In this document: in pieces, positions 56,142 through 64,000 of the stretch
Numbering within the stretch: position 1 is the first letter of the stretch
Layout: each line of letters opens with the position of its first letter
Assembly: GCF_051466335.1 (NCBI RefSeq)
Contig: NZ_CP195793.1
Span: 620,001 to 684,000, forward strand
Reading direction: 5' to 3'
Length of the DNA: 64,000 bases
Source of the DNA: Planctomicrobium sp051466335
GTDB taxonomy: Bacteria; Planctomycetota; Planctomycetia; Planctomycetales; Planctomycetaceae
Program-made: the position numbers and the translations under genes
The notes under the pieces: generated by a model
What the model was told of the DNA's origin: nothing
The model's database searches: none
The model's input: the letters and a program-made list of their open reading frames with translations, nothing else

Positions 56142-56249
56142 CATTCCTGGCGGCATCGTGTTTGATCTGGAAATGAAACCGCTCCTGGGTTTGAAGTTGC
56201 CCATGAGCGGTCGCACACTAGGGCGTGCTCAAGTTCACGGGAGTAACGA

Positions 56250-57743
56250 ATGAGATCGCTACTCGCGTTATGGAACTCTCCGACATTTACGACCTGGATG
56301 AACCTCTTTGTTCAGGCTGTCAATGTCCTCTTTATTATTCCATTGATTTGGAAGCAGTGGGGGGCGTTAGAGCTTGGTGTCTACATGATCATCACGTCGA
56401 TTAACAGATTTAGTTATCTGTTCGCTGATCGGCTGGCGATTACCTTTTCGATGCTTGTTTCGTTTGTGGACGCAGGGTCGACCGATTTACGTCCTAAAGA
56501 GTTGCTTGAGAGCCGCGAATCGACTGTGGATTCGGATGAGAAGCCGGTTCGGGATTCCACGGTTTTCGGTCGTGTTTATTCGACTCTCGGCGTGCTGTTG
56601 TTGTGCATTTCGATCGTCGTTGGACTCGTTTCCAGCATTCTTGGATGGTTCTCGATACATCGCCTCGGAGAAAATTACGGTACCCTGCCTCGCGAGTGTG
56701 AGATTGCGTTCTGGCTTGGAATCATCGCAATTGTCTTTCGTTTGAATTTCTTTCGATACGAGATTCTGCTCACCGGTCTGAATAAGGTCGCTTTGCTCGC
56801 GAGATGGAATGCGATCTTTAATTTTGTGAGCGCGTCAGCGTGCGTTCTCGCTGTGATTGCGGGATTTAACATCGTTGTGTGGGCGTTGATCTTCAACGGG
56901 ATGATTATCGCGAGTTGTGTGCGTAATTTGGTGCTTGCCAACACAACGACAAACGGTGAGATTCTGCGGTTCCCGCAGTTTCAGTTTCACCGGGAGGTGT
57001 TCGATGCGGTGTGGAGTCCCTTCTGGAGGGGACTGATCGGGCATGTTTCCTTTGTTGGCGCGGAACAGTTGGCAGTAACAGTTGCTCCTTTTTACTTGTC
57101 AGGTCTGAATGCGATTTCGTTTGGAGTCTACATTCGGTTCCTGTCGACGATGGGACCGATTGCTCAAGTTCCATTCACAAGTCAGATTCCTAGGATGGCG
57201 CGTCTGATTGCTCAGGGAAGTGTCGATCAGCTTCGTGCACTCGCGATCAAGCGAATCGCAATTGCAGGTTTTCTTGTGATTCTTGGTGGTTGGGCACTGG
57301 GGATGATGCTCCCTGTGCTGACAACAGTGCTGGCGAAAGACTTCGTGATGTTTTCGCCGCTCGCGTGGGGATTTTTGGTGTTTGTGATCTTTCAGGACCG
57401 CTTCCTGATTCTCTGCACTGCCACGATGGAGTCTGGGAATAAAGTTGTTTTGTACTGGAGTCGCTTCCTCTGCGTTCTCTGTAGTATCGCGATGTTTCCA
57501 TTTGCTTGTGCTTACTTTTCCGTCTTTGGAGCAATTCTTGCGTTGTACATTCCTCGGGTCACTGTTGTGGCAGTGCGGCCGGTGATGTATGCAGCACAGT
57601 ATTTGCAGATTTCCTGGGTTGATTTGATGACGAGGGCCTGGGCCCGTCCAATTATTCTTCACTTCGCGTTGTGGTTACTCGCGGTCTTGTTTGCGAATCC
57701 TGTCGCCAGCTTCGTGAAAGAGAGACTGTCGCAGTTTGTTTGA
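56250..57743 (+). CDS. Polysaccharide flippase-like membrane protein (Wzx/MATE-like)
   Basis: 497 residues with 12-14 membrane helices and short polar loops, as in lipid-linked oligosaccharide flippases of the MOP superfamily. Visible segments include WTSF-free hydrophobic repeats such as VNVLFIIPLIWKQWGALELG at the N-terminus and VLLLCISIVVGLVSSILGWF. GGGAG lies seven bases before the ATG. It probably moves lipid-linked glycan units across the inner membrane. An unusually long acidic loop (RPKELLESRESTVDSDEKPV) lies after helix 3. The match to Wzx is by topology and context rather than a sharp motif. Confidence 0.7.
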   Translation: MRSLLALWNSPTFTTWMNLFVQAVNVLFIIPLIWKQWGALELGVYMIITSINRFSYLFADRLAITFSMLVSFVDAGSTDLRPKELLESRESTVDSDEKPVRDSTVFGRVYSTLGVLLLCISIVVGLVSSILGWFSIHRLGENYGTLPRECEIAFWLGIIAIVFRLNFFRYEILLTGLNKVALLARWNAIFNFVSASACVLAVIAGFNIVVWALIFNGMIIASCVRNLVLANTTTNGEILRFPQFQFHREVFDAVWSPFWRGLIGHVSFVGAEQLAVTVAPFYLSGLNAISFGVYIRFLSTMGPIAQVPFTSQIPRMARLIAQGSVDQLRALAIKRIAIAGFLVILGGWALGMMLPVLTTVLAKDFVMFSPLAWGFLVFVIFQDRFLILCTATMESGNKVVLYWSRFLCVLCSIAMFPFACAYFSVFGAILALYIPRVTVVAVRPVMYAAQYLQISWVDLMTRAWARPIILHFALWLLAVLFANPVASFVKERLSQFV

Positions 57744-57763
57744 GCAACAGTTCATTGAGAGTG

Positions 57764-58459
57764 ATGTCGTCGAGCTGTGGAGCGGCTTTGCTGATGAGGT
57801 CTGCATTGAAATTACTGTCGAGGTTATTTCTGTATCCGGAAGATACGTTCGACGCGATATTGTCTCGGACAGTTCTTCCACTTTTTCTGAGGCTTGATCC
57901 AAAGGTTCAGGTTGGAAGTGGTGTCACCTATGTTGGGCGCCCGATCATCACAGTTTTGAATCACGGCCGCGTCGTTCTTGGGGACAACGTTGTTTTGAAT
58001 TCAAGACAGCAGATTTATCACACGCTCATGCCAAGTCGAGTGTTGCTCAGAAGTGTGCGCGGCGGTGTCATCGAGATTGGAGATGAGACTCGAGTTCACG
58101 GTTCAGCGATCACTGCTTACGAGAGCGTTCGGATTGGAAGGAAGTGTCTGATTGCCGGAGGTTCCATGATTATGGACTGCGGTGGGCACGGAATCTGCTT
58201 TCCGAACGTAGAAGATCGAATTCGCACTGGTGACAAAGACCGACAGCCAGATGTTGGGCGAATTTCCCCTGTCGTGATCGAGGATTGTGTTTGGATTGGA
58301 GCAGGCTGCATCATTATGCCGGGTGTAAAGATCGGTTATGGCAGCATTGTTGCCGCTGGTAGTGTTGTGACGAAGGATGTTCCTCCCTTGAGTATCGTTG
58401 GAGGGAACCCTGCAAGACTTCTCAGGAAGTACACAGAGCGGGAGGAGAGGGAAGTCTAG
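57764..58459 (+). CDS. Hexapeptide-repeat acyltransferase
   Basis: 231 residues from ATG 57764; an in-frame TTG at 57740 overlapping the flippase stop (TTGA) is possible but lacks a ribosome site. Left-handed beta-helix repeats run from VQVGSGVTYVGRPIITVLNH to the end, with the family tail VWIGAGCIIMPGVKIGYGSI, VVAAGSVVTKDVPPLSIVG and GNPARLLRKY. Such enzymes O- or N-acetylate sugars or serine; here a glycan acetyltransferase is likely. Cytoplasmic, with an N-terminal amphipathic helix (SALKLLSRLFLYPEDT). Confidence 0.85.
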   Translation: MSSSCGAALLMRSALKLLSRLFLYPEDTFDAILSRTVLPLFLRLDPKVQVGSGVTYVGRPIITVLNHGRVVLGDNVVLNSRQQIYHTLMPSRVLLRSVRGGVIEIGDETRVHGSAITAYESVRIGRKCLIAGGSMIMDCGGHGICFPNVEDRIRTGDKDRQPDVGRISPVVIEDCVWIGAGCIIMPGVKIGYGSIVAAGSVVTKDVPPLSIVGGNPARLLRKYTEREEREV

Positions 58460-58643
58460 GCTTGCGAGTCAGGCATCGGAGCTCAAATAAGCAGCACAGC
58501 TGCGGTCGTTGATCACCGGTCTTCAGGAGAATGGGACAAGTAGAGGTGTGTTCGCTTCATGTTCAGTGATTGAATACACTGTGTGTATGGGCTCCTGAGT
58601 GATCCGTAATGCCGAACTGCTCTGGTATCTTTAGGTTCGAAGC

Positions 58644-59915
58644 ATGCAGCAAATATTGACAATCTTGTTAGTCGGCTTTTTGGGAGGGATTCTCTATACC
58701 CATAAGGTTGGGCCGATCGTTGGTGTTGAGATCTTGCTCAGTTCGATCCTCGCGACCCCCTTCGTGGTGAGTAGCGTTCGGAGAAATCAGGTTTTCTATC
58801 TCGTTCTGATTTTTATTACCGCGTGTGCAGCGACGGCGGTCGCGATGTTCAGGTTTCCTGAAGCGAAGTTCGAGGCGGTGAAAAGCCTGCTTTCGTTTGC
58901 AGCATCGCTGTACTGCGGCTACATCCTGTTCCTCGTGATTCAGGGATTACCAAGGAAGCGAGTCTCGTCGGTATGTTTCTGGTTTGTTCTATACATTCTG
59001 GGGCTCTCAGTTGTTGAAGTGGCAGTCCCCGCTGTCCGTGAAATTTCACTCGAGATTTCGCGAACATCCTATGCAAGTGACGATTTCGTTAACTGGAATG
59101 CAATTCGAGATGAGAAGCTGCACGGAGGACTTCCCCGTCCCTTGATCGGATCTCAGGAACCGTCCTGGGTTGGGATCTCTGCTGGTCTCGCGATCAGTGG
59201 GTGGAACATGACACGGGCCAACTCGCAATACGGTCGTTTTGTTCTCATCTTTCTGGTTACGGCGGCAATGGCGATCATTCGTAGCCCATCCCTAATCATG
59301 GTGTTGCTGGCAGGGAACAGTTATTTCATCTTGCGGGAACTGCGCTACCCCAAAGCATGGAATGTGATTCTGGCAATCGTTCTGGTGGCCGGAGGGGCAG
59401 TTGGCGGGTATGCGATGAAGGATCGTGTTTTTCAAGTGATTAGAGGAGAAGACGGTAGCTTCAATGAACGAATTCGCTTGCCATTTGAGTTCATGATTTT
59501 AGCACTCAAAGAGACTAGCGGAATGGGGCTTGGCTTCATTGGGACACCCGGGGAGCTTGGTAATCCAGCTTTAGAGGGGGTACTGCCCATCGTCGTTGAA
59601 GCTGCAGAAAACGCGCAGGCATACGGAACTCTGGAGTTATTCTTTACTCGCGAATATCCGATTACAGCATCACACTTCCCTATGCTGACACATTGGTTTT
59701 TCCACGGGGTATTTTTTGGTGCGTTCTCTCTGATTTGGTGGTATTGTTTTTACGGTTCCATAGACCGAGACTTGGTTTTTTCTTTCTTCGTCTCCTTCGC
59801 AGTTGTTTCGTGCTGCGGTTATGCGTACGAATCGTTGCGTCTCTTTGTGACACAAATGTTCCTTGTTGGATTTCTTGTTAAATATCGAGAATCCGGTTAT
59901 TCAGAGGTCATATGA
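58644..59915 (+). CDS. O-antigen polymerase/ligase-like membrane protein
   Basis: 423 residues, about ten helices, with a central hydrophilic outer loop (DEKLHGGLPRPLIGSQEPSW and following) and a second long loop around FNERIRLPFEFMILALKE to HFPMLTHWFFHGVFFGAFSL. This topology is typical of Wzy polymerases and WaaL ligases, which join repeat units at the periplasmic face. No sharp sequence motif separates the two. Its end overlaps the next gene by four bases (ATGA). Confidence 0.65.
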   Translation: MQQILTILLVGFLGGILYTHKVGPIVGVEILLSSILATPFVVSSVRRNQVFYLVLIFITACAATAVAMFRFPEAKFEAVKSLLSFAASLYCGYILFLVIQGLPRKRVSSVCFWFVLYILGLSVVEVAVPAVREISLEISRTSYASDDFVNWNAIRDEKLHGGLPRPLIGSQEPSWVGISAGLAISGWNMTRANSQYGRFVLIFLVTAAMAIIRSPSLIMVLLAGNSYFILRELRYPKAWNVILAIVLVAGGAVGGYAMKDRVFQVIRGEDGSFNERIRLPFEFMILALKETSGMGLGFIGTPGELGNPALEGVLPIVVEAAENAQAYGTLELFFTREYPITASHFPMLTHWFFHGVFFGAFSLIWWYCFYGSIDRDLVFSFFVSFAVVSCCGYAYESLRLFVTQMFLVGFLVKYRESGYSEVI

Positions 59916-60739
59916 AAGACAGTAGTAAGTTTCCTTACAACTTGCTGGTAAATCGGTTCTGGACACAGCAACTGCGATGGGTGATGCGGCGATTCCAGTT
60001 TCCGGAAATAGTGAGTCGATCTCGGGACTTCTGGAAAAGTAATAAAGGGATTTACAGCGGTCGCCGCGGCTTCATTATTGGGAATGGTCCGAGTTTACAG
60101 ATGTCGGATCTGACTCAGCTAAAGGATGATGTCTGTATTGCATCCAATAGGATTTACCTCGCTTATCCTGAAACTGAATGGCGCCCGACGTATCTCACGT
60201 GCAACGATGGAATGGTGTGGCAGAAATTTGCTAAAGAGATGTGTGAGCATGCGAGTGAGGTAATTGTTACGTCAAACATTGATCCCCGGCTCGGCGACCC
60301 GGATAAGGCCATTTACTGCAGGATGCTTGGGCCGAGTATTCGTGCCAGGCACGGGTTCACTTTTGATCAGCTGAAAGGGGCCTATTTCGGTTGGACGGTG
60401 ACCTATATTAATTTGCAGGTTGCAGCTCATCTCGGATTAAATCCGATTTATCTTATTGGCTGTGATCACTATTATGGTGGTGGACAGCATACTGGAACGC
60501 ATACGGATCGATCTGGCGTCCCACATGACGGTATCGTCCGTCATTTTCATAAGGACTACCGCAAGCCGGGGGAGTTGGCAATCTCTGCGCCCATCGAGTT
60601 GATGAACGCCGCTTACGGAGTCGCTTATCGTGAAGCCAAAGCAAAAGGGATCGAGATCTACAACGCGACCCGTGGTGGCTATCTGGAAGAGTTTCCCAGA
60701 GCTGATCTTGATGAACTGCTGAATCAGACAGGCAAGTGA
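59912..60739 (+). CDS. GNGPSL-motif protein, candidate CMP-sugar transferase (DUF115/GT42-like)
   Basis: 275 residues. The segment RRGFIIGNGPSLQMSDLTQL with VCIASNRIYLAYPETEWRPT resembles the start of the DUF115/MAF and GT42 sialyltransferase folds (GNGPSL followed by a conserved Asn-x-x-Tyr). Later GWTVTYINLQVAAHLGLNPI and YLIGCDHYYGGGQHTGTHTD, then HFHKDYR and GIEIYNATRGGYLEEFPRAD, have the pattern of the same families; histidines in the last third may serve as catalytic base. AGAGG lies five bases before the start. Enzymatic role is inferred, not shown. It could also be a 6-hydroxymethylpterin pyrophosphokinase-like MptE relative, but the glycan context argues for transfer. Confidence 0.6.
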   Translation: MKDSSKFPYNLLVNRFWTQQLRWVMRRFQFPEIVSRSRDFWKSNKGIYSGRRGFIIGNGPSLQMSDLTQLKDDVCIASNRIYLAYPETEWRPTYLTCNDGMVWQKFAKEMCEHASEVIVTSNIDPRLGDPDKAIYCRMLGPSIRARHGFTFDQLKGAYFGWTVTYINLQVAAHLGLNPIYLIGCDHYYGGGQHTGTHTDRSGVPHDGIVRHFHKDYRKPGELAISAPIELMNAAYGVAYREAKAKGIEIYNATRGGYLEEFPRADLDELLNQTGK

Positions 60740-60746
60740 AACCGCG

Positions 60747-61499
60747 ATGATAGAGTCGATTTCAAACACGGATGCTCTGAAAAAAACAATTGGGTATCTG
60801 AGTGATCAAATTCCGGATTGGGACGCATATCTTCAAAGTGATGGTCCCGGCCTGATTACTTTTTGCAACCCGTATTCCGTTCAGTGTATTCGCAAGTTCA
60901 AAGACTTCGAACAACTCATGGAACGGTTCGACCATGTGTTTGCAGACGGGATTCTTCTCGTCAAAGCGGCGCAACTGGTATGTCGAAAGGACATTGTTCG
61001 ATTGTCCTTTGATGGCAATTCCCTAGCGTCGACGGTCTGGCAAATTTGCCGCGAACGCAATCTGGAGATCGCCCTCATCGGAGGTGTTGAAGGGATTGCG
61101 GATCAGGCTGCAGCCATTCTCCGTGCGAATGGAGTTCAGGTGGCACAGACTCACTCTGGATTCTTCTCCTCTCCAGAAGCGAGGCAATCGCTGATTGAGC
61201 GTCTGAAGGACTCGAACGTCAAAGTGGTTGTCGCGGGGATGGGAGCGCCCTATCAGGAGCGATTCGCCATCGATCTGGTCAATTCCGGATTTCAAGGGAA
61301 AGTCTTTACCTGCGGAGGCTATCTGGATCAGATGGTCAACGCTCAGGGGACTCAATATTACCCTGAATGGATCAATCGGTTTAACCTTCGATTCGTTTAC
61401 CGTGTCTATCGGGAACCGAAGAGGTTGCTTCACCGTTACACCGTCGGCTATGCCGACTTCTATCGAGGCACCTTAGGGGCCTGTTTGAATCGTCGATAA
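60747..61499 (+). CDS. WecG/TagA/CpsF-family glycosyltransferase (GT26)
   Basis: 250 residues. GT26 enzymes transfer ManNAc(A) or related sugars from UDP donors to lipid-linked acceptors at the inner membrane. The family pattern is clear: VFADGILLVKAAQLVCRK (catalytic-region Asp), IALIGGVEGIADQAAAILRA, VVVAGMGAPYQERFAIDLVN and FTCGGYLDQMVNAQGTQYYP, with NRFNLRFVYRVYREPKRLLH at the end. Seven bases after the DUF115-like gene. Confidence 0.9.
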   Translation: MIESISNTDALKKTIGYLSDQIPDWDAYLQSDGPGLITFCNPYSVQCIRKFKDFEQLMERFDHVFADGILLVKAAQLVCRKDIVRLSFDGNSLASTVWQICRERNLEIALIGGVEGIADQAAAILRANGVQVAQTHSGFFSSPEARQSLIERLKDSNVKVVVAGMGAPYQERFAIDLVNSGFQGKVFTCGGYLDQMVNAQGTQYYPEWINRFNLRFVYRVYREPKRLLHRYTVGYADFYRGTLGACLNRR

Positions 61500-61541
61500 G
61501 TGTTGCGGTGTTGTTAATTGAGTGTATAAGGCGAATTCAGA

Positions 61542-62546
61542 ATGAGCAGCTCGAATCACTATCCAAGCCTAATTCGCGAAGTTGTGCTTTCAAATGGGAG
61601 GCGAACAACGAATTTTGGTTTTGGGTGTGCATCCCTTCTAAGGCTTGCATCAGGGCGTCAGCGTCGAGCCTTGATCGGTCGTGCATTCGGCGAAGGCGTG
61701 CGCCATTTTGATGTGGCTCGAATGTATGGGCTTGGAGCAGCCGAGCAGGAACTTGGATTTGGGCTCGGTTCAAATCGGTCTCAGGCGACAATCGCGACCA
61801 AGTTTGGATTCCCTGCAAAGGGAACCACGGCCATGCGGACCGCTGTTCAGTCGGTCGGACGGTTTGTGATCGGCAAGCTCAAGGGGTTGCGAAAAGGGGT
61901 GAAGAAAGGGTTTTCCGACCCTCCTCGCGATTATTCTTTGGCCGGTCTTAAGGAAAGTTTGGAGACATCTCTGTCTCAATTGAACGTTGAGCAAGTCGAC
62001 GTGCTCTTCTATCACGAAGCCCGGAATTTCGCTGAAATGCCTGCGGAGACGACGGAGCAGCTGAAAGCTTATGTCCAGCAAGGGAAGATTGGTGGATACG
62101 GAGTCTCTACGTTTATCGATGAAGCCGGTCCGATTGCTTCGTTGGCGGAGACCTCTCCAGATTTTCTGTGGCAGGTAGGGATTCGTAAGCCGGGAGATTA
62201 CTTCAACTCGCTTCCGGAGATGTCTACTGGCCCGTTTGGGGTCTTCGGCCTCATTGGAGGTCTTGCGCAGCCGGTGCATAAGCGTCTCAGTCTCTCTCCC
62301 GTAAGGCTCTCTGAGTGGTCAGAGCGGTTGGGGCTGAATCTCCGGGATTTTGAGGACTTCTCTATCTCAACGCTTGCGGTCTCGAGCGTTCTTTATCCAG
62401 AGTCGTTGATTATTTTTTCAACGACTCACCCGAAACGACTTAGTCAGACCCTTGGCTACTTGCAATCTCCGAAAGCATCCGAGGCGGAGTTCAAGGAATA
62501 TGCTCAGTATTTGGCAACGTTGAGTGCAGGGGAGGCTGGGAAGTGA
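61542..62546 (+). CDS. Aldo/keto reductase-family protein
   Basis: 334 residues. TIM-barrel reductase signature: FGFGCASLLRLASGRQRRAL, EGVRHFDVARMYGLGAAEQE with catalytic Asp and Tyr, IATKFGFPAKG with Lys, and QVDVLFYHEARNF with His. AAGGCG lies about eight bases before the ATG. NADPH-dependent reduction of a carbonyl is expected; the substrate is unknown. The stop overlaps the GMC oxidoreductase start by four bases (GTGA), so the two redox enzymes are coupled. Confidence 0.85.
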   Translation: MSSSNHYPSLIREVVLSNGRRTTNFGFGCASLLRLASGRQRRALIGRAFGEGVRHFDVARMYGLGAAEQELGFGLGSNRSQATIATKFGFPAKGTTAMRTAVQSVGRFVIGKLKGLRKGVKKGFSDPPRDYSLAGLKESLETSLSQLNVEQVDVLFYHEARNFAEMPAETTEQLKAYVQQGKIGGYGVSTFIDEAGPIASLAETSPDFLWQVGIRKPGDYFNSLPEMSTGPFGVFGLIGGLAQPVHKRLSLSPVRLSEWSERLGLNLRDFEDFSISTLAVSSVLYPESLIIFSTTHPKRLSQTLGYLQSPKASEAEFKEYAQYLATLSAGEAGK

Positions 62547-64000
62547 AGATCAGCTTGCATCAGGTCGACGCGATAGATCCGATCCAATGTGATGTTTGCA
62601 TCATTGGTGGGGGAATCGCTGGGCTCGTGTTGGCTCGGGCACTCATCCATCGCAAAATTCATGTCACGTTGCTGGAAGCTGGCGATCTTGTTCCCACTCA
62701 GCAGAGCACTGATGTTTATCGAACAGTGCAGCATGTCGGGCGGTTTCATACCGGGACTCGTGAGGGACGATTTCGGGTTCTTGGTGGAAGCTCGACAAAG
62801 TGGGGAGGGCAGCTTTTACCGTATCCGGACGAGGTCTTCGAGGATTGGTGCGTTCAGCCGGAAGAGGTCTACGGATTTATTCCCGAAATTGAATCGATTA
62901 TGGGGTGTAATCATCACCCGTATGATCGAAGTTTCGCTGCGGAGTTTGCCCCGAAAGCACTTCTGGATGTTCCAGACTGGTGTCGTATCAGGCATTCTAA
63001 GTTTGCTCCGTTTTCGAACAGAAATCTCGCAAACACGATCGGACCTGAACTTGACGCTTCGCCCTTCTGTAAAATTTATTACAACGCCAACGCTGTTCGG
63101 ATGGACGGAACAGACGATCGTCGCGCTATCAGTCGAGTAATCTGCCGCGATTACGAACAGAGGGAAGTCGCGTTCGAAGCTAAGCAAGTTGTTTTGACAA
63201 CAGGGACGATCGAAGCCTCGCGGTTATTGTTGGCGTCTGATGAAACAGCTTGTGTTAACGCCAATCAACAGGTTGGACGGCATTTTCATGACCATCTGCG
63301 ATTTGTCGCTGGTCAGGTTGAAGACGCTGCGAATTCGACGAAATGGATTGAGGCGTTTGCTCCACGCTTTCTGCAGCAGACTCTGCATCCGGTGAAACTC
63401 GAAGTTGTGCCAGAGGTTGTTGCATCGAAACAGTGGTGCGATGTGATGTCGCATTTCACAATCGAAAGCGACGGGACGGCCATGGAGAAGGTTCGTCAAT
63501 GTCTTCGTCTTCGACAGCAGGGAAAACCGTATTTTTCTGAACTCGTGTCGTTGGTCGCCAGTCCGAGTAACGTTGTTGACGCGATGCGAGTCGTTTCCGA
63601 GGCCAAAATCCGTCATCGACGTGTTCCGCCGAAAGGAGGGCGCGTTGATATCAATATCGAAGTCGAGCAGGTGTCGACACCGGGGAATCGTATTGAGCTG
63701 ACCGAGAGGCGGGATTCTTTCGGAATGCCGACGGTGAAGCTGAACTGGAATATCAGCGATGTCGAGATTCGAACGATTTCTGAATTCTATGAGCTGTTGA
63801 AGTCAACATGGCGTCCCGCATGGGGAAATGTGAACTGGGAAGTGATGAATAATGGCTTGCCAATCGAGGACCGCTTCGTCGATGTCTATCACATGATGGG
63901 CGGGACAGTGATGGGGACTGACCCGGCGACGAGTGTGGTCGATTCCAATTTGAAGGTTCACGGTAAAGAGAATCTATTTGTAGCAAGTTGTTCAACATTT
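62543..64000 (+). CDS. GMC-family FAD oxidoreductase (3' end outside window)
   Basis: 486 codons are open from GTG 62543 to the last base, without a stop, so the gene continues. The start has GGGGAGG about eight bases upstream and overlaps the previous stop (GTGA). The FAD-binding motif is DVCIIGGGIAGLVLARAL, followed by a GMC-type GGSSTKWGGQLLPYP, a mid segment VVLTTGTIEASRLLL and the C-terminal MMGGTVMGTDPATSVVDSNL with GKENLFVASCSTF, which contains the conserved histidine region. GMC enzymes oxidise sugars or alcohols, or act as lactone-forming oxidases with FAD. Only a few dozen residues are missing. The paired aldo/keto reductase suggests both work on a sugar of this locus. Confidence 0.85.
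   Translation, partial: MKISLHQVDAIDPIQCDVCIIGGGIAGLVLARALIHRKIHVTLLEAGDLVPTQQSTDVYRTVQHVGRFHTGTREGRFRVLGGSSTKWGGQLLPYPDEVFEDWCVQPEEVYGFIPEIESIMGCNHHPYDRSFAAEFAPKALLDVPDWCRIRHSKFAPFSNRNLANTIGPELDASPFCKIYYNANAVRMDGTDDRRAISRVICRDYEQREVAFEAKQVVLTTGTIEASRLLLASDETACVNANQQVGRHFHDHLRFVAGQVEDAANSTKWIEAFAPRFLQQTLHPVKLEVVPEVVASKQWCDVMSHFTIESDGTAMEKVRQCLRLRQQGKPYFSELVSLVASPSNVVDAMRVVSEAKIRHRRVPPKGGRVDINIEVEQVSTPGNRIELTERRDSFGMPTVKLNWNISDVEIRTISEFYELLKSTWRPAWGNVNWEVMNNGLPIEDRFVDVYHMMGGTVMGTDPATSVVDSNLKVHGKENLFVASCSTF

Noticed and set aside
55194..56216. 340-residue minus-strand open frame
   Set aside because: Antisense to the Gfo/Idh gene; no ribosome site or family resemblance.
62589..63140. 183-residue plus-strand open frame
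   Set aside because: It is an out-of-frame shadow of the GMC oxidoreductase, whose true frame runs unbroken from GTG 62543 to the window end with clear FAD and C-terminal motifs.

Overview
The window (about 53% GC by eye) looks like a chromosomal segment of a planctomycete. It carries a DUF1559 protein with the H-X9-DG type C-terminus, a DUF6807/PmoA-like secreted protein, a planctomycete-type ECF sigma factor, STN-domain and very large membrane proteins of unknown function, and a complete 14-gene Nuo cluster. No taxonomic marker was compared with a database, so this is inference from gene content.

Layout. 1-4.2 kb: 3' part of gyrB, then a pair coding for a degenerate CbiX/SirB-like protein and an orphan UreE-like protein. 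4.2-7.3 kb (minus): MoxR ATPase, DUF58 protein and a DUF1559 pseudopilin-like protein. 7.5-9.7 kb (plus): DUF485 protein and an ActP-like acetate/sodium-solute symporter with a large soluble insertion. 9.7-12.9 kb: structured intergenic DNA, a secreted EF-hand/His-Arg-Gly-rich protein and a sugar-phosphate isomerase-like protein. 13-28 kb (minus): nuoABCDEFGHIJKLMN in canonical order, with tight coupling at many junctions and a clear terminator after nuoN. 28-38.4 kb: a 1088-residue membrane protein, an initiator tRNA-Met, mutS, a small membrane protein, pyrE, an STN-domain protein, then gmk-rpoZ on the other strand. 38.7-50.7 kb: MFS transporter, comM-like ATPase, DCC thioredoxin-like protein, ECF sigma factor, a GT-C-type membrane glycosyltransferase, aroC, a PmoA-like protein and a TolC-type lipoprotein.

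51.3 kb to the end (plus strand) is an accessory surface-glycan locus: CMP-sugar synthetase-like protein, an intact IS5-type element in a 4-bp CTAG duplication with a MITE-like remnant around it, inositol-monophosphatase-like protein, hydroxyacid dehydrogenase, Gfo/Idh/MocA oxidoreductase, flippase, hexapeptide acyltransferase, polymerase/ligase, a GNGPSL-motif transferase candidate, a WecG/TagA transferase, aldo/keto reductase and a GMC oxidoreductase cut by the window end. Overlapping or close genes suggest co-transcription from the phosphatase onward. The combination of a CMP-sugar synthetase-like gene, a GNGPSL-motif protein and an unusual set of redox enzymes, with no NeuB-type synthase visible, is the most likely place for undescribed chemistry.

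No CRISPR array, rRNA gene, prophage or recognisable defence system was seen. Functions were assigned by reading motifs; no database search was run.
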